From the NCBI GenBank assembly GCA_944381345.1, contig CALWKU010000049.1, forward strand, positions 1 through 48,887: a stretch of 48,887 nucleotides of DNA, written 5' to 3'. This DNA is from an uncultured Christensenellaceae bacterium (GTDB lineage: Bacteria; Bacillota; Clostridia; Christensenellales; UBA3700). Below are positions 1-8,535 of this stretch, one piece after another. The notes under the pieces were generated by a model, which had not been told where the DNA came from, ran no database searches, and saw nothing but the letters and a program-made list of their open reading frames with translations. How positions within the stretch are numbered: position 1 is the first letter of the stretch; each line of letters begins with the position of its first letter. The position numbers and the translations under genes are program-made.

Positions 1-2
1 CA

Positions 3-2468
3 AGTCTCGATTCTGCGCAGGATAATTACGCAAGGTCGAGCAACCGCATCAAGACGGGCGAGACAAAGACGATCGCCGGCTTTGAATGCGAAAAATACAC
101 CGCAGACGTGCACGTCAACGGCGACGACGAAGAGGACATCGTCTGGACCGCCGAATTTTGGATCGACAAAGCGACGGGGCTCGTGCTCGAATACAGCGGC
201 AGAGACAGCTGGGACGACCCCTCGTCCACGCTCAGATGCAGTCTCGTCCGCGTCGAAGAGACCGACTATGTCGGCGAGTTGCTCGCGCTGCCCCTTTACG
301 GGCAATTGCAGGCTCAAATGCCCGTCGACGAGATGCAAGAGGCGTTCTGCTTGGACGAAATTCCCTTTGACGGCATTGTCGGCGCGGAAGGCTGGTATGT
401 CGACGTCGAGCAAGCCGAGTACGGAGTCTACGCCGATCGCTTCTACGTCTACGGCGTGGATGATGATGAGCTTGCGGCGTTCGGCGAAAAGCTTGTCGCA
501 GACGGCTGGCGTGAGGACGGCTATGGCGCGTGGGTCTATGACGACGGCGGCGTCAACGGCGCGAAATACAATCAATACCGCGTGTTTGTCTCCGAGCAAG
601 GCGCCGGCGCCATCGAGGACAGACACGACGGCAGAGAAGTGACGATCTCCGTGACTCAAAAATCCCTGCCCGTGTTCATTTACGCTACTCAACCACTCGT
701 CGTGAGAATGGACGTAGAGGACATTTTTGGCGAAAACATCACCCACAAATACACCGTCCAAGCAGACGAAGAATACGTCGTCGTGACACGCGATGGAGAG
801 ACTGCCGTTTACAGGCGCACCGACGGCGGCATGCTGGTCGAGACGATGCCCGACGGCGCGCCCCATCCCGACGCGGCCGCGATCACTCCGGCGGAGTTTT
901 GCAGCGTCTGCTACGAGGTGTTTGAATGGATGACGCCGTCTTACTACGGTTCGTTTGACGACGTTGCCGAAGATGGCGGATCGCTTTGGAGCGAAGAGGG
1001 CAAGGAAACAGTCGCCGAAAGAGATGTCGTCAAGTTGAACGGCGGATATGTGACGGTGTGGTACGACGAGGAACTCGACCTCGTACTCAAACGCGAATAC
1101 AGCGACGGAACGCAGGGCGCGGAAGTCACCTACTACGGCGAGCCGGCGCAGGCATTCCCCGACGACAGACCGCAGCTTGAGACGGACGCGTTTGTTTGGG
1201 GCATGGATACGGCGATCGAAAACGGCGCGCTCGGCTGGAACGACCCCGAGGGCTACGCGGAGGCAAACTTCGACGATGTCACATATTTGAGCGACTACAA
1301 CGCAGCCACGGCGGCGGTCGAGGCATACCGCGCCGCAATCGAGCAATACGCCCAAGCCGTCTCGCTCTATGAGAGCGAAAGCAATTGGTACGGCGTATAT
1401 GCGACGGGCAAGTATGCGGTCAAAATAGACGCGTACCATTACGCCGAGGGCGAAAATGAGGGCGTCGGCGACAGTTGGAGCGTCACGATCGTTGAGTATG
1501 CGCTCAAGACGAGCGCCGAGGAGTTCTTCGGTATAGAGTGGGGCGTGCAGACGGCAAGCGTCGCCCGGAAGCTGGGCGAGGGCAAATACGCCTACACTCA
1601 ATCCGTGTCGAGCGAATGGGGCGAAGAGGAAAAGCCGGGCGACGATCTGCCGACGATCGATCTGGACAAGGACGGAGGCATGGCGCGGGCTAACGGCGCG
1701 CTCTATGTGTTCGACGGGCAAAGCGCGAAAGTGTACAACGGACTTGCCGACTTCGCCGGCATGCAATTCGTCTATTCGGTCGGCGAATACGCCGGTACTG
1801 TCGAGAGCGTCGTCGACGACTCGCTGCCGCCCGCGCTGACGATAAGCTATAACATCGCGGAGATGACGAGCGCGGGCACGGAGATCGTCAACGGCGTGAC
1901 TTGCGACAAGTACAAGGGAACAGCCAAGTTCAGAGGCGTAGAGAGCGAGTACACTATCTGCGTAAATAACGGCGTGACCTACCGCTATGAGGGACTCGTG
2001 ATCGGCGGAGATTTCGGCAGCGCGGAGACGGTCATATGCGAATTGAAGTTCGAGAGCGCAGAAGTCACGTTGGCCGCGCCCGAAAAAGACGAGGACTTGA
2101 TTGTCATGGGCGTCGAAAGCCCTGCGGCGGAATGGATTGACGGGCTGTGGCTGAACGGCGCGACGCTCGACGGTTTTACGTCGTACAAAGTCGATTATGT
2201 TACCGAAACCGCAATGCGAATAATTTTCACATTTGAGGGCGCGGCTCGTCCGTCGTGGACTTTCGGCGAACAGAGCGGAGTGATCGACGGAGAGGACGAC
2301 GTCATAGATCTCGGCGATATGATGCAGACCTTTGACATCTACGAGATTTGGAGCGAGCCCGAGACCGTAGTGGGCGAGGACGGCACGGAAGTCGTCGTAG
2401 GCAAAGAGGAAGTGATCGGCTTGGAAGTCCGTATGCGCTTTGAACTTAAAACGGATCAGTCGGTTTAG
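3..2468 (+). CDS. Large repetitive hypothetical protein, 3' part (5' end outside window)
   Basis: The frame is open from the first bases of the window with no start that looks real, so the gene begins upstream; about 821 residues are visible. I do not recognise a named family. The protein is acidic, rich in Tyr, Gly and Glu, and has no visible membrane segment in this part. At least three stretches look alike: each begins with a Thr-Ile-x-Gly/Asn-x-x-Cys/Val-x-Lys-type strand, continues with a Leu-Val-Leu-x-x-Glu-Tyr or Tyr-Arg-Tyr-Glu-Gly strand, and ends in an Ala-Leu-Pro or Ala-Ala-Pro turn (around residues 20-100, 330-390 and 620-700). This beta-rich pattern resembles LolA/LppX-like or DUF-type lipoprotein repeats, so a secreted or surface lipoprotein is my inference. 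It is followed directly by an intrinsic terminator. Confidence 0.75.
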   Translation, partial: SLDSAQDNYARSSNRIKTGETKTIAGFECEKYTADVHVNGDDEEDIVWTAEFWIDKATGLVLEYSGRDSWDDPSSTLRCSLVRVEETDYVGELLALPLYGQLQAQMPVDEMQEAFCLDEIPFDGIVGAEGWYVDVEQAEYGVYADRFYVYGVDDDELAAFGEKLVADGWREDGYGAWVYDDGGVNGAKYNQYRVFVSEQGAGAIEDRHDGREVTISVTQKSLPVFIYATQPLVVRMDVEDIFGENITHKYTVQADEEYVVVTRDGETAVYRRTDGGMLVETMPDGAPHPDAAAITPAEFCSVCYEVFEWMTPSYYGSFDDVAEDGGSLWSEEGKETVAERDVVKLNGGYVTVWYDEELDLVLKREYSDGTQGAEVTYYGEPAQAFPDDRPQLETDAFVWGMDTAIENGALGWNDPEGYAEANFDDVTYLSDYNAATAAVEAYRAAIEQYAQAVSLYESESNWYGVYATGKYAVKIDAYHYAEGENEGVGDSWSVTIVEYALKTSAEEFFGIEWGVQTASVARKLGEGKYAYTQSVSSEWGEEEKPGDDLPTIDLDKDGGMARANGALYVFDGQSAKVYNGLADFAGMQFVYSVGEYAGTVESVVDDSLPPALTISYNIAEMTSAGTEIVNGVTCDKYKGTAKFRGVESEYTICVNNGVTYRYEGLVIGGDFGSAETVICELKFESAEVTLAAPEKDEDLIVMGVESPAAEWIDGLWLNGATLDGFTSYKVDYVTETAMRIIFTFEGAARPSWTFGEQSGVIDGEDDVIDLGDMMQTFDIYEIWSEPETVVGEDGTEVVVGKEEVIGLEVRMRFELKTDQSV

Positions 2469-2511
2469 GCGGCAAGAACATCTCCGACGCAGATCGGAAA
2501 AGCCAAAGCGG

Positions 2512-2541
2512 CGGAGCGCCTTCAAAGACGCTCCGTTTTTT
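2512..2541 (+). terminator. Intrinsic terminator of the upstream repeat protein
   Basis: A 7-bp perfect stem (CGGAGCG at 2512-2518 with CGCTCCG at 2529-2535) encloses a 10-nt loop and is followed at once by TTTTTT. It lies 43 bases past the stop codon of the upstream gene. Confidence 0.85.
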
Positions 2542-2731
2542 GCGCGGAAGAGCAAAATCAAAGCAGTCGCAAAACGCGCTGCGATTTGACGTTAGTCCGA
2601 CGCAAAAGCGCATGATGATTTTTGCGTCGGAGAGCCCGTGTATCGGCGGCGCACACAAACGCACGAAACCGGCGGCGGCGATCGAGAACAAAAGTTGCGC
2701 CGAAATTTCGCCGTCCCCGTTTGTTCTTTGT
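2542..2731. other. Intergenic stretch with no recognised feature
   Basis: Between the terminator and the mgsA promoter I see no gene. Two short open frames (one per strand) cross it but have no ribosome binding site and low-complexity translations, so I treat them as chance. Confidence 0.5.
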
Positions 2732-2760
2732 TTGACTATACGCGCGCGCTGTGCTAAACT
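2732..2760 (+). promoter_or_regulatory. Sigma-A-type promoter of mgsA and the sialic-acid operon
   Basis: TTGACT at 2732-2737 and TAAACT at 2755-2760 are separated by 17 bp. Transcription would start near 2767, just ahead of the ribosome binding site AAAGGAG that precedes mgsA. No other good promoter is visible before nanA, so this may drive the six-gene run mgsA to nanA. Confidence 0.75.
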
Positions 2761-2778
2761 TGTGTAAAGGAGTATTGT

Positions 2779-3159
2779 ATGAAAGAGATCAAGACCGTCG
2801 CGCTGATAGCGCATGACAACAAAAAGGCGGAGATGGTCGCCTGGCCTATGAAGAACAAAGACCTTTTGGCAAAATTTCGGCTTTGCGGCACCGGAACGAC
2901 CGCGAAATTGGTCGCCGAGTCTACGGGACTCGACGTGTATCGCTATCTGTCCGGACCGCTAGGCGGCGATCAGCAGATCGGCGCGAAGATAGCCGAGGGG
3001 CAGATAGACGCGGTCATCTTCTTTTGGGACCCGCTGTCCATGCAGCCGCACGACCCCGACGTCAAGGCGCTGCTGCGCATAGCCGCGCTGTACGACGTGC
3101 CCATCGCTACCAACAAGGCGACCGCAGACTTTGTATTGACGTCGCCTTTGATGCGCTGA
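2779..3159 (+). CDS. mgsA: Methylglyoxal synthase
   Basis: Cytoplasmic enzyme that converts dihydroxyacetone phosphate to methylglyoxal and phosphate, a bypass of lower glycolysis when phosphate is short or sugar flux is high. The 126-residue length is normal. Visible family motifs are the N-terminal AHDNKK (His12, Asp13), the phosphate site CGTGTT, the [10 protein letters not shown] block with the catalytic Asp64, Asp84 in FFWDPL, and PHDPDVKAL with His91 and Asp94, which match the known active-site residues of the Escherichia coli enzyme with a constant offset. The ATG follows AAAGGAG by 7 nt. It is the first gene of a tight run leading into sialic-acid catabolism, whose end products enter glycolysis just above dihydroxyacetone phosphate. 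The next gene starts one base after its stop. Confidence 0.96.
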   Translation: MKEIKTVALIAHDNKKAEMVAWPMKNKDLLAKFRLCGTGTTAKLVAESTGLDVYRYLSGPLGGDQQIGAKIAEGQIDAVIFFWDPLSMQPHDPDVKALLRIAALYDVPIATNKATADFVLTSPLMR

Positions 3160-3160
3160 A

Positions 3161-3670
3161 ATGCCGCGCTTTGTCTGCATAGGGGACATCACCCGCTGCC
3201 GCACGGACGCGATCGTCAACGCCGCAAACAACTCTCTGTTGGGCGGAGGCGGAGTGGACGGGGCGATACACCGCGCCGCGGGAGCGGAACTGCTTGCCGA
3301 ATGCCGCGCTTTGGGCGGCTGCGAGACGGGCGGGGCAAAGGTCACGAAGGGATATCTTCTGCCCGCAAAATACGTCATCCACACCGTGGGACCGATATGG
3401 CACGGCGGCGGATTCGGCGAGGAGGAGAAGTTGAGGAGCTGCTATCGCTCGAGCCTTGCGATAGTCAAAGAACTCGGTCTGAAAAGCGTAGCCTTTCCGC
3501 TGATCTCGGCGGGCGTGTACGGCTATCCAAAACGCGACGCGTTCCGCATAGCGGCGGAGGAGACGGACGCCTTTCTCCGAGGGTACGAAGCGGATGTCTA
3601 CATCGTGCTGTACGGAGGCGGAGCGCTGATCTCGGGGGAGGTCGGAGAGCTTGTCGAAATGCCTCAATAA
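3161..3670 (+). CDS. Macrodomain protein, probable O-acetyl-ADP-ribose deacetylase / ADP-ribose hydrolase
   Basis: A stand-alone macrodomain of 169 residues, of the YmdB/MacroD-like type. It shows the ADP-ribose binding core: GDIT near residue 8, the DAIVNAAN segment, the [14 protein letters not shown] phosphate loop, the cysteine-containing [23 protein letters not shown]-type strand (given in pieces here: TGGAKVT, then VIHTVGP) and the second loop ISAGVYGYP. Known members remove ADP-ribose from Asp/Glu or hydrolyse O-acetyl-ADP-ribose. The start codon lies one base past the mgsA stop, so translation is probably coupled. The next gene, a sialidase, follows after 45 nt. Which ADP-ribosylated substrate it handles cannot be told from the sequence. 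Confidence 0.92.
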   Translation: MPRFVCIGDITRCRTDAIVNAANNSLLGGGGVDGAIHRAAGAELLAECRALGGCETGGAKVTKGYLLPAKYVIHTVGPIWHGGGFGEEEKLRSCYRSSLAIVKELGLKSVAFPLISAGVYGYPKRDAFRIAAEETDAFLRGYEADVYIVLYGGGALISGEVGELVEMPQ

Positions 3671-3715
3671 GTGCGTTTAGCAGACACAGAACCAAAAAAC
3701 AGGAGCAAAACCGAT

Positions 3716-5032
3716 ATGATCTCAAAGCCTTTCAGCCTTTTTTCCAAGGAACGCGGACCCGTCAACAATTACCGCATTCCGTCCATCATCACCGCGGACG
3801 ACGGCACGGTCATCGCCTGCGCCGACGCGCGACTTTACGGCGGCAGCGACAACCCCAACCGCATAGAAAAGGTGATCTGCCGCTCGTTCGACAACGGCGA
3901 GTCGTGGACGGACATGCACTTTGCGGTCAAGGAGTGCGGCGAGGACATTGCCCACTCGTCGGCGGCGATCGACCCCTGCCTCGTCTTTGACCGACAAAAT
4001 GGCACGCTGCTGATGCTGTACAGCCACACCCCCGCCGGCGTCGGCATCCTCAACAGCCGCCGCGGCACCGGTTTTGACAAAAAGGGCAGACAGATCGTCA
4101 TGCACGGCAAGCGCAGACTGTCGCTCGAAAAGGACGGCAGACTCTTCGACAGAGATCTTGCGACCGAATACCGCGTCGACGAAAACTTCGACGTGCGCGT
4201 CGGCGAGAAAAAGGTCGGCAACATACGCACCGGAGAGGGCGGCTTCACCGAATACCGCACCTCGTATATGTACCTCGCCAAGAGCTTTGACAACGGCGTC
4301 ACCTGGACAAAGCCCGAGTGCATCTCCGCGCAGGTCAAAGACAAGTATATGTGCTTCATCGGCGCGGGCCCCGGAGTCGGCGTGCAGCTGACCGAGGGCG
4401 AGCACAAGGGACGTATCGTCGTGCCGATATACTTCACTCCGCGCTTTTGGCCGCTGATGGAGTGCGCGGCGTGCATCTTCAGCGACGACGGCGGCGCGAC
4501 GTGGACGCGCGGCGGAGTCATGGGCGAAAACCGCAAACGTCTCGGACTGTTCAAGGTCGGGCACAAGTTCATTGCGGACGGCGAGCGCACGAGCGAGGCG
4601 CAGATAATAACGCTGCCCGGAGGAGGATTGAAAGCGTTTGTGCGCAACCATTCGAGACGGCGCGAGGTCGCGGTCGCAACGAGCGACGACGGCGGCGCGA
4701 CGTGGAAGGATTTTCATTACATCGGCATACCGCAGCCGATATGCCAGATCGCCGCGCTCAACGTCATGGACGGCGGCCGCGAGGCGACGCTCGTACTCAA
4801 TGCGGCGAGCAAGACTAAGAGGGAGAACGGCGTCATCCGCATCTCGTACGACTACGGCGAGACGTTCGCGCACTCGCTCAAAATCAAGGACGGAGAGTTC
4901 GTGTACAGCTGCATGACGCAGATGAAGGACGGCTCGATAGGCGTGCTGTACGAGGGAAGCACGATGCACGAGACGGTGGATTTCGTAAAACTCGCATTGG
5001 ACGACATCAAGGCGTCCGCAAAGGAGGAATAA
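3716..5032 (+). CDS. nanH: Exo-alpha-sialidase (GH33-like), no signal peptide
   Basis: 438-residue sialidase that should release terminal sialic acid from glycans. The YRIP motif with Arg20 of the arginine triad is at the start, followed by the ACADARLYGGSD segment. Five Asp-box repeats (S-x-D-x-G-x-T/S-W or a variant) start near residues 57, 190, 256, 323 and 377, as expected for a six-bladed propeller. The C-terminal VYSCMT (Tyr397, likely nucleophile) and the VLYEG strand fit the catalytic end. I chose the ATG at 3716 with AGGAG at 3701-3705 rather than the GTG at 3671, because the protein then begins close to YRIP. There is no signal peptide or membrane anchor, so the enzyme should be intracellular and act on imported sialosides. 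Its stop overlaps the nanE start by one base (TAATG). Confidence 0.9.
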   Translation: MISKPFSLFSKERGPVNNYRIPSIITADDGTVIACADARLYGGSDNPNRIEKVICRSFDNGESWTDMHFAVKECGEDIAHSSAAIDPCLVFDRQNGTLLMLYSHTPAGVGILNSRRGTGFDKKGRQIVMHGKRRLSLEKDGRLFDRDLATEYRVDENFDVRVGEKKVGNIRTGEGGFTEYRTSYMYLAKSFDNGVTWTKPECISAQVKDKYMCFIGAGPGVGVQLTEGEHKGRIVVPIYFTPRFWPLMECAACIFSDDGGATWTRGGVMGENRKRLGLFKVGHKFIADGERTSEAQIITLPGGGLKAFVRNHSRRREVAVATSDDGGATWKDFHYIGIPQPICQIAALNVMDGGREATLVLNAASKTKRENGVIRISYDYGETFAHSLKIKDGEFVYSCMTQMKDGSIGVLYEGSTMHETVDFVKLALDDIKASAKEE

Positions 5033-5706
5033 TGGCACATCTCAACAGAGGACTTATCGTATCCTGTCAGGCGGTCAAAGGCGAACCGCTTTACGGGCTG
5101 GGCATCATGAAGTATATGGCGCGCGCCGCCGTTCAGGGAGGAGCGGTCGGCATCAGGGCGAATTATGTCAGCGACATCGTCGATATACGCGGCGAGGTCG
5201 ACGTCCCGATCATTGCGATCATCAAAGCGGAGTATCCGGACAGCGAAGTCTACATAACTCCTACCAAAAAAGAGGCGGACGACCTCATCGGGTGCGGCGC
5301 AAAGGTCATCGCTTTGGACGCGACGCTGCGTCCCCGTCCCAACGGCGAGACTCTCGAAGGGCTTGTGAAATATATCCGCGCCAACGCGCCCGACGTCGAG
5401 ATCATGGCGGATTGCAGCGATTTCGACGAGGCGGAAAACGCCGTCAGGCTCGGATTCGATTATGTAGGCACGACGCTGCGCGGCTATACCGCGCACACCA
5501 AGGGCGCGCAGCTGCCCGACGTCGAGTTTATAGGCAAATTGGTCAAGAGTTTCCCCGGCACGAAGATCATCGCCGAGGGCGGGATCTGGGAAAGAGGACA
5601 GCTTCAAAAAGTGTGGGCGCAGGGCGTGTACGCGGTCGTCATCGGCAGCGCGATCACGAGACCGCGCGACATCACAAGACGCTTTGCCGAGGTGATAGGC
5701 AAGTGA
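5032..5706 (+). CDS. nanE: N-acetylmannosamine-6-phosphate 2-epimerase
   Basis: Converts N-acetylmannosamine 6-phosphate to N-acetylglucosamine 6-phosphate in cytoplasmic sialic-acid breakdown. The 224-residue TIM-barrel shows the family blocks GLIVSCQA near the start, YITPT, VIALDAT, IMADCS, VGTTLRGYT, IIAEGG and VVIGSAITRP in the right order. AAGGAGG lies just before the ATG, which is within the sialidase stop (TAATG). The downstream kinase NanK supplies its substrate and overlaps it by four bases (GTGA). Confidence 0.96.
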   Translation: MAHLNRGLIVSCQAVKGEPLYGLGIMKYMARAAVQGGAVGIRANYVSDIVDIRGEVDVPIIAIIKAEYPDSEVYITPTKKEADDLIGCGAKVIALDATLRPRPNGETLEGLVKYIRANAPDVEIMADCSDFDEAENAVRLGFDYVGTTLRGYTAHTKGAQLPDVEFIGKLVKSFPGTKIIAEGGIWERGQLQKVWAQGVYAVVIGSAITRPRDITRRFAEVIGK

Positions 5707-6575
5707 AACTCGCGTGCATAGACATAGGCGGCACGACTATCAAGCGTATGCGCGCCGACGCGGCGAAAGGCGAGCCGATAGAGTCGTTCAAAGCGCGGGG
5801 ATACGCGTCGGCGCCGACGCGTGCGGGCGAGGGCTTTGACGCAATAAAGAACGCGGTGTATGCAAGCATAAGCGCATTGCTCAAAGAGGAGCGCTGCGAC
5901 GCGATCGCCGTCTCCACCGCGGGCACGGTCGATTGGGACAGCGGCGTCGTCACCTACGCGACGGACGCGCTGCCGGGATTTACCGGCTACGACATACGAG
6001 GCGATCTTGCCGACAGGTTTCGCCTGCCCGTCAAGGTCGTCAACGACGCGACCGCAGCCGCAGTCGCAGAGCATTGTTTCGGCGGCGCGAACGCAGACGA
6101 AGCGGTGCTGACGATAGGTACGGGATTGGGCAGCGCACTCGTCAAGGCGGGGGAACTCGACGCGTCGGCGGTCGTCGATCTTCATCTCGGGCATATTTGT
6201 TATGTCGAGGGCGGCGAGCCGTGCAAATGCGGCAAAAGAGGGTGTCTTGAACAGTATGTTTCGGCAAGCGCGATGAGGCGCATGAGCGGCAGCGGCGATC
6301 TGGACGCGGTCTTTGCGGATTATGAAAAATACCGCGCGGCGACGGACGCATTCCTTGAAGCGCTGGGTACGGCGGCGAGGCTCGCGTTTGACGCTGGAGC
6401 GCAAAACGTCATCATAGGCGGCGGCGTGATAGAGATCGTCGGCTGGTGGGACAGATTTGTACAAAAAACGGAGCCTGTGTTCGCAAAACGCATAAGACGT
6501 GCTGCGCTCGGCAACCGCGCCGGCGCGCTCGGAGCGGCATACGCGGCGCTCAACGGCAAATTCAAAAATCAATAA
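5703..6575 (+). CDS. nanK: ROK-family kinase, probable N-acetylmannosamine kinase
   Basis: A 290-residue ROK sugar kinase. The N-terminal ATP-phosphate loop is IDIGGTT (residues 6-12), the catalytic segment is VVNDATAAA, and the ROK zinc site CKCGKRGC (Cys174, Cys176, Cys181) sits after the GHICYVEGG stretch with its zinc-binding His. In this context it most likely phosphorylates N-acetylmannosamine released by NanA, feeding NanE; a glucose or N-acetylglucosamine kinase would look the same at motif level. I chose the GTG at 5703, which overlaps the nanE stop as GTGA, over much longer upstream extensions that would run through nanE. Confidence 0.9.
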   Translation: MKLACIDIGGTTIKRMRADAAKGEPIESFKARGYASAPTRAGEGFDAIKNAVYASISALLKEERCDAIAVSTAGTVDWDSGVVTYATDALPGFTGYDIRGDLADRFRLPVKVVNDATAAAVAEHCFGGANADEAVLTIGTGLGSALVKAGELDASAVVDLHLGHICYVEGGEPCKCGKRGCLEQYVSASAMRRMSGSGDLDAVFADYEKYRAATDAFLEALGTAARLAFDAGAQNVIIGGGVIEIVGWWDRFVQKTEPVFAKRIRRAALGNRAGALGAAYAALNGKFKNQ

Positions 6576-6599
6576 CTCTGTTACGGAGGCATAAATTTT

Positions 6600-7493
6600 A
6601 TGTACGACAAAGAGAAGTTCAAGGGCATATTGCCCGCGCTTCTGACCCCGTTCGATAAGAACGACAAGGTCAGCAAAAAATCGGTCGAAAAGCTGATCCG
6701 CTATAACCTCGGAAAGGGAGTGGACGGCTTTTATGTAGGCGGTTCGACGGGCGAAGGTCTGCTGCTGACAAAAGAGGAAAGGGAGACTCTGTTCGAGTAC
6801 GCCGCGGAGGCGAACAACGGCAGATCGACCATGATCGCCCACGTCGGCACGGTTTGCACCGAACATGCGATCGAGATGGCGAAGAACGCCGAAAAGCTAG
6901 GTTACGACGCGATCAGCGCGGTCGCGCCTTACTACTATGCGTTCACGCCCGAACAGCGCAAGCAATACTACTACGACATCGCCGACGCGACGAGTTTGCC
7001 GATGATCGTCTACAACTTCCCGGCGGCGAACGGTTTCAATCTCGACAAGGGAACTGCGGAGGAGATGTTTGCCCACACCGACAAGTTCATCGGTATAAAG
7101 CACACCACGTCAGATCTGTTCGCGCTCGAACAGTTCAAGACGATGAAGGCGAAGCCCATCGTCTACAACGGTTTTGACGAGATGCTGATCGGCGGACTTG
7201 CTATGGGCGCGGACGGCGGCATCGGCAGCACCTACAACTTTATGGCGGAAAAGTTCATCACCATCTATCGCTCTTTTGTGAACAACGACGTCAAGACCGC
7301 ATGCTCGACCCAGTACGAGGTCAACGAGATCATCGCTCAATTGATCAAGTACGGCGTATTTGCGTCCGAGAAATACATCTTGGAGTGCCTCGGCATAGAG
7401 ATGGGCGACTGCCGCAGGCCTTTCCTGCCGCTGAGCGACGAGGGGAAGATGGCGATGCAGAAGATCGCCGCGCAGTTCGAAAAAGCGGAGTAA
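6600..7493 (+). CDS. nanA: N-acetylneuraminate lyase
   Basis: Class I aldolase that splits N-acetylneuraminate into N-acetylmannosamine and pyruvate. The 297-residue chain shows the dihydrodipicolinate synthase/NAL fold motifs: GGSTGEG at residues 47-53 for the substrate carboxylate, Tyr138 in VYNFPA, and the Schiff-base Lys167 in IGIKHTT. The YNFP/GIKHT wording is that of lyases rather than of DapA. GGAGG at 6585-6589 precedes the ATG by 10 nt. It ends the sialidase-nanE-nanK-nanA set; no sialic-acid transporter or nagA/nagB gene is present in the window, so import and the later steps are encoded elsewhere. Confidence 0.95.
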   Translation: MYDKEKFKGILPALLTPFDKNDKVSKKSVEKLIRYNLGKGVDGFYVGGSTGEGLLLTKEERETLFEYAAEANNGRSTMIAHVGTVCTEHAIEMAKNAEKLGYDAISAVAPYYYAFTPEQRKQYYYDIADATSLPMIVYNFPAANGFNLDKGTAEEMFAHTDKFIGIKHTTSDLFALEQFKTMKAKPIVYNGFDEMLIGGLAMGADGGIGSTYNFMAEKFITIYRSFVNNDVKTACSTQYEVNEIIAQLIKYGVFASEKYILECLGIEMGDCRRPFLPLSDEGKMAMQKIAAQFEKAE

Positions 7494-7495
7494 AT

Positions 7496-7522
7496 AAAAA
7501 GAGAGAGCGTCGCCGCTCTCCC
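7496..7522 (-). terminator. Intrinsic terminator for the minus-strand phospholipase-like gene
   Basis: The arms GAGAGCG (7503-7509) and CGCTCTC (7514-7520) form a 7-bp stem with a 4-nt loop. Read on the minus strand the hairpin is followed by TTTTT (7500-7496). On the plus strand no T run follows, so it may stop nanA transcription only weakly. Confidence 0.7.
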
Positions 7523-7538
7523 GATCGAGCGGGGCGGA

Positions 7539-8474
7539 TCAGTCGTCCGCTCCCTTGTAATATTGCTGCGGAGTCAATGTGCGTCTGCCCGAAAACGATA
7601 CCTCGAAATCGGACGGCGAAAGAGACGTTTCACCCCTTGTTTCGGCGAGGAATTTGGCGGAAAGTTCGAGGGTGCGCGCATGGGCTGCCTCCAGGATCGC
7701 GTCGACCGACAGGTCGAGCGAAGGCGAATCGTACTCGTTTGCGACGGACGGATAGGGGCGGCGTTCCGAGTTCATGAAGTCGACGCCGCCGTCGAGCGAG
7801 GGCGTGACGAAGCCGTAGATGTAGTTGGGTTTGCCCATCAGCGCGCCCGCAGCCTTTACGACGAGGCACGCGGGGGAGATCAGGTTGTCGAACACGCTTT
7901 GATATGTCGCCATGCGTTTTTGCGCGGCGAACAGTTTGTCGTAGGGCAGATCGGCGTCGAAGATCTTGCCGATCTCGGTCAGACAGGTCGCCGCCGCCGT
8001 GCGGGAAGCGTCGGTGCAGGGCAGCACGGTCTTGGCGCGAAAGCGCGTGCCGGCGCCTCTGTCGCGCAAAAAGAGGATGCGGTCGATCGCCGCTTCCTGC
8101 ATCATATGCAGCGACGGATAGAGGTCGGGCTTGAAAAAGCGGCGCATATAATTGCCCGCGTCGTGAATCATCAGCGGATGTATCGCGCTGTCCACCGCAT
8201 AATGGGAGACATAGCCGAGGCAGTAGGCGAGGATGTCGTCGCTGCCTGTGTCTGCGCACAGCCGCGCGAGCGCGGCGAATTGGTCGTATACCGCGCACGC
8301 GTGTACTTTGCCCGCTATGCCGCGGTATTTGCCGAATACGTAAAAGAGCAGGTCGGGTCCCTGCGCGCCGGCGAGGTAGACCTCTTTGCGGCGGGAGACG
8401 AGGCCGCGCGCCTTTTCGTCAAGATCGTTGGCAGCGCGCAGCGCGCTGCGGTAGTGGGTGTAATACGAAGCCAT
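7539..8474 (-). CDS. Zinc-dependent phospholipase C-like protein
   Basis: A 311-residue protein of the Zn_dep_PLPC type. It begins ASYYTHYRSALRAA, followed by LAGAQGPDLLFYV and then LGYVSHYAVDSAIHPLM; these His/Asp clusters (His7, the Asp of GPD, the two His of SHYAVDSAIH, and His/Glu of SLHMMQEA) are the ones that bind zinc in phospholipase C and S1/P1 nuclease folds. Many uncharacterised Clostridia proteins of this type lack a secretion signal, as here, so the natural substrate is unknown. A longer frame extends upstream but crosses a good promoter; the ATG at 8474 gives the usual family start. No ribosome binding site precedes it: the -10 box TATAAT ends 9 nt before the ATG, so the mRNA should have almost no leader. 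Confidence 0.85.
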   Translation of the reverse strand: MASYYTHYRSALRAANDLDEKARGLVSRRKEVYLAGAQGPDLLFYVFGKYRGIAGKVHACAVYDQFAALARLCADTGSDDILAYCLGYVSHYAVDSAIHPLMIHDAGNYMRRFFKPDLYPSLHMMQEAAIDRILFLRDRGAGTRFRAKTVLPCTDASRTAAATCLTEIGKIFDADLPYDKLFAAQKRMATYQSVFDNLISPACLVVKAAGALMGKPNYIYGFVTPSLDGGVDFMNSERRPYPSVANEYDSPSLDLSVDAILEAAHARTLELSAKFLAETRGETSLSPSDFEVSFSGRRTLTPQQYYKGADD

Positions 8475-8483
8475 AACAATTGA

Positions 8484-8512
8484 ATTATAACACAACTGCG
8501 CCGCGTTGGCAA
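8484..8512 (-). promoter_or_regulatory. Sigma-A-type promoter giving a near-leaderless mRNA
   Basis: On the minus strand TTGCCA (8512-8507) and TATAAT (8489-8484) are separated by 17 bp. The start codon at 8474 comes 9 nt after the -10 box, leaving room for at most about 3 nt of leader. Confidence 0.75.
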
Positions 8513-8535
8513 CATCGCGCGGCGTGCGGAGGAAA

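Noticed and set aside
2446-2814. Short frames in the gap before mgsA
   Set aside because: No start signal; they cross a terminator or a promoter.
3722-5038. A 438-codon minus-strand frame opposite the sialidase
   Set aside because: Arg/Val/Ala/Asp-rich shadow of the sialidase codon pattern, with no start signals.
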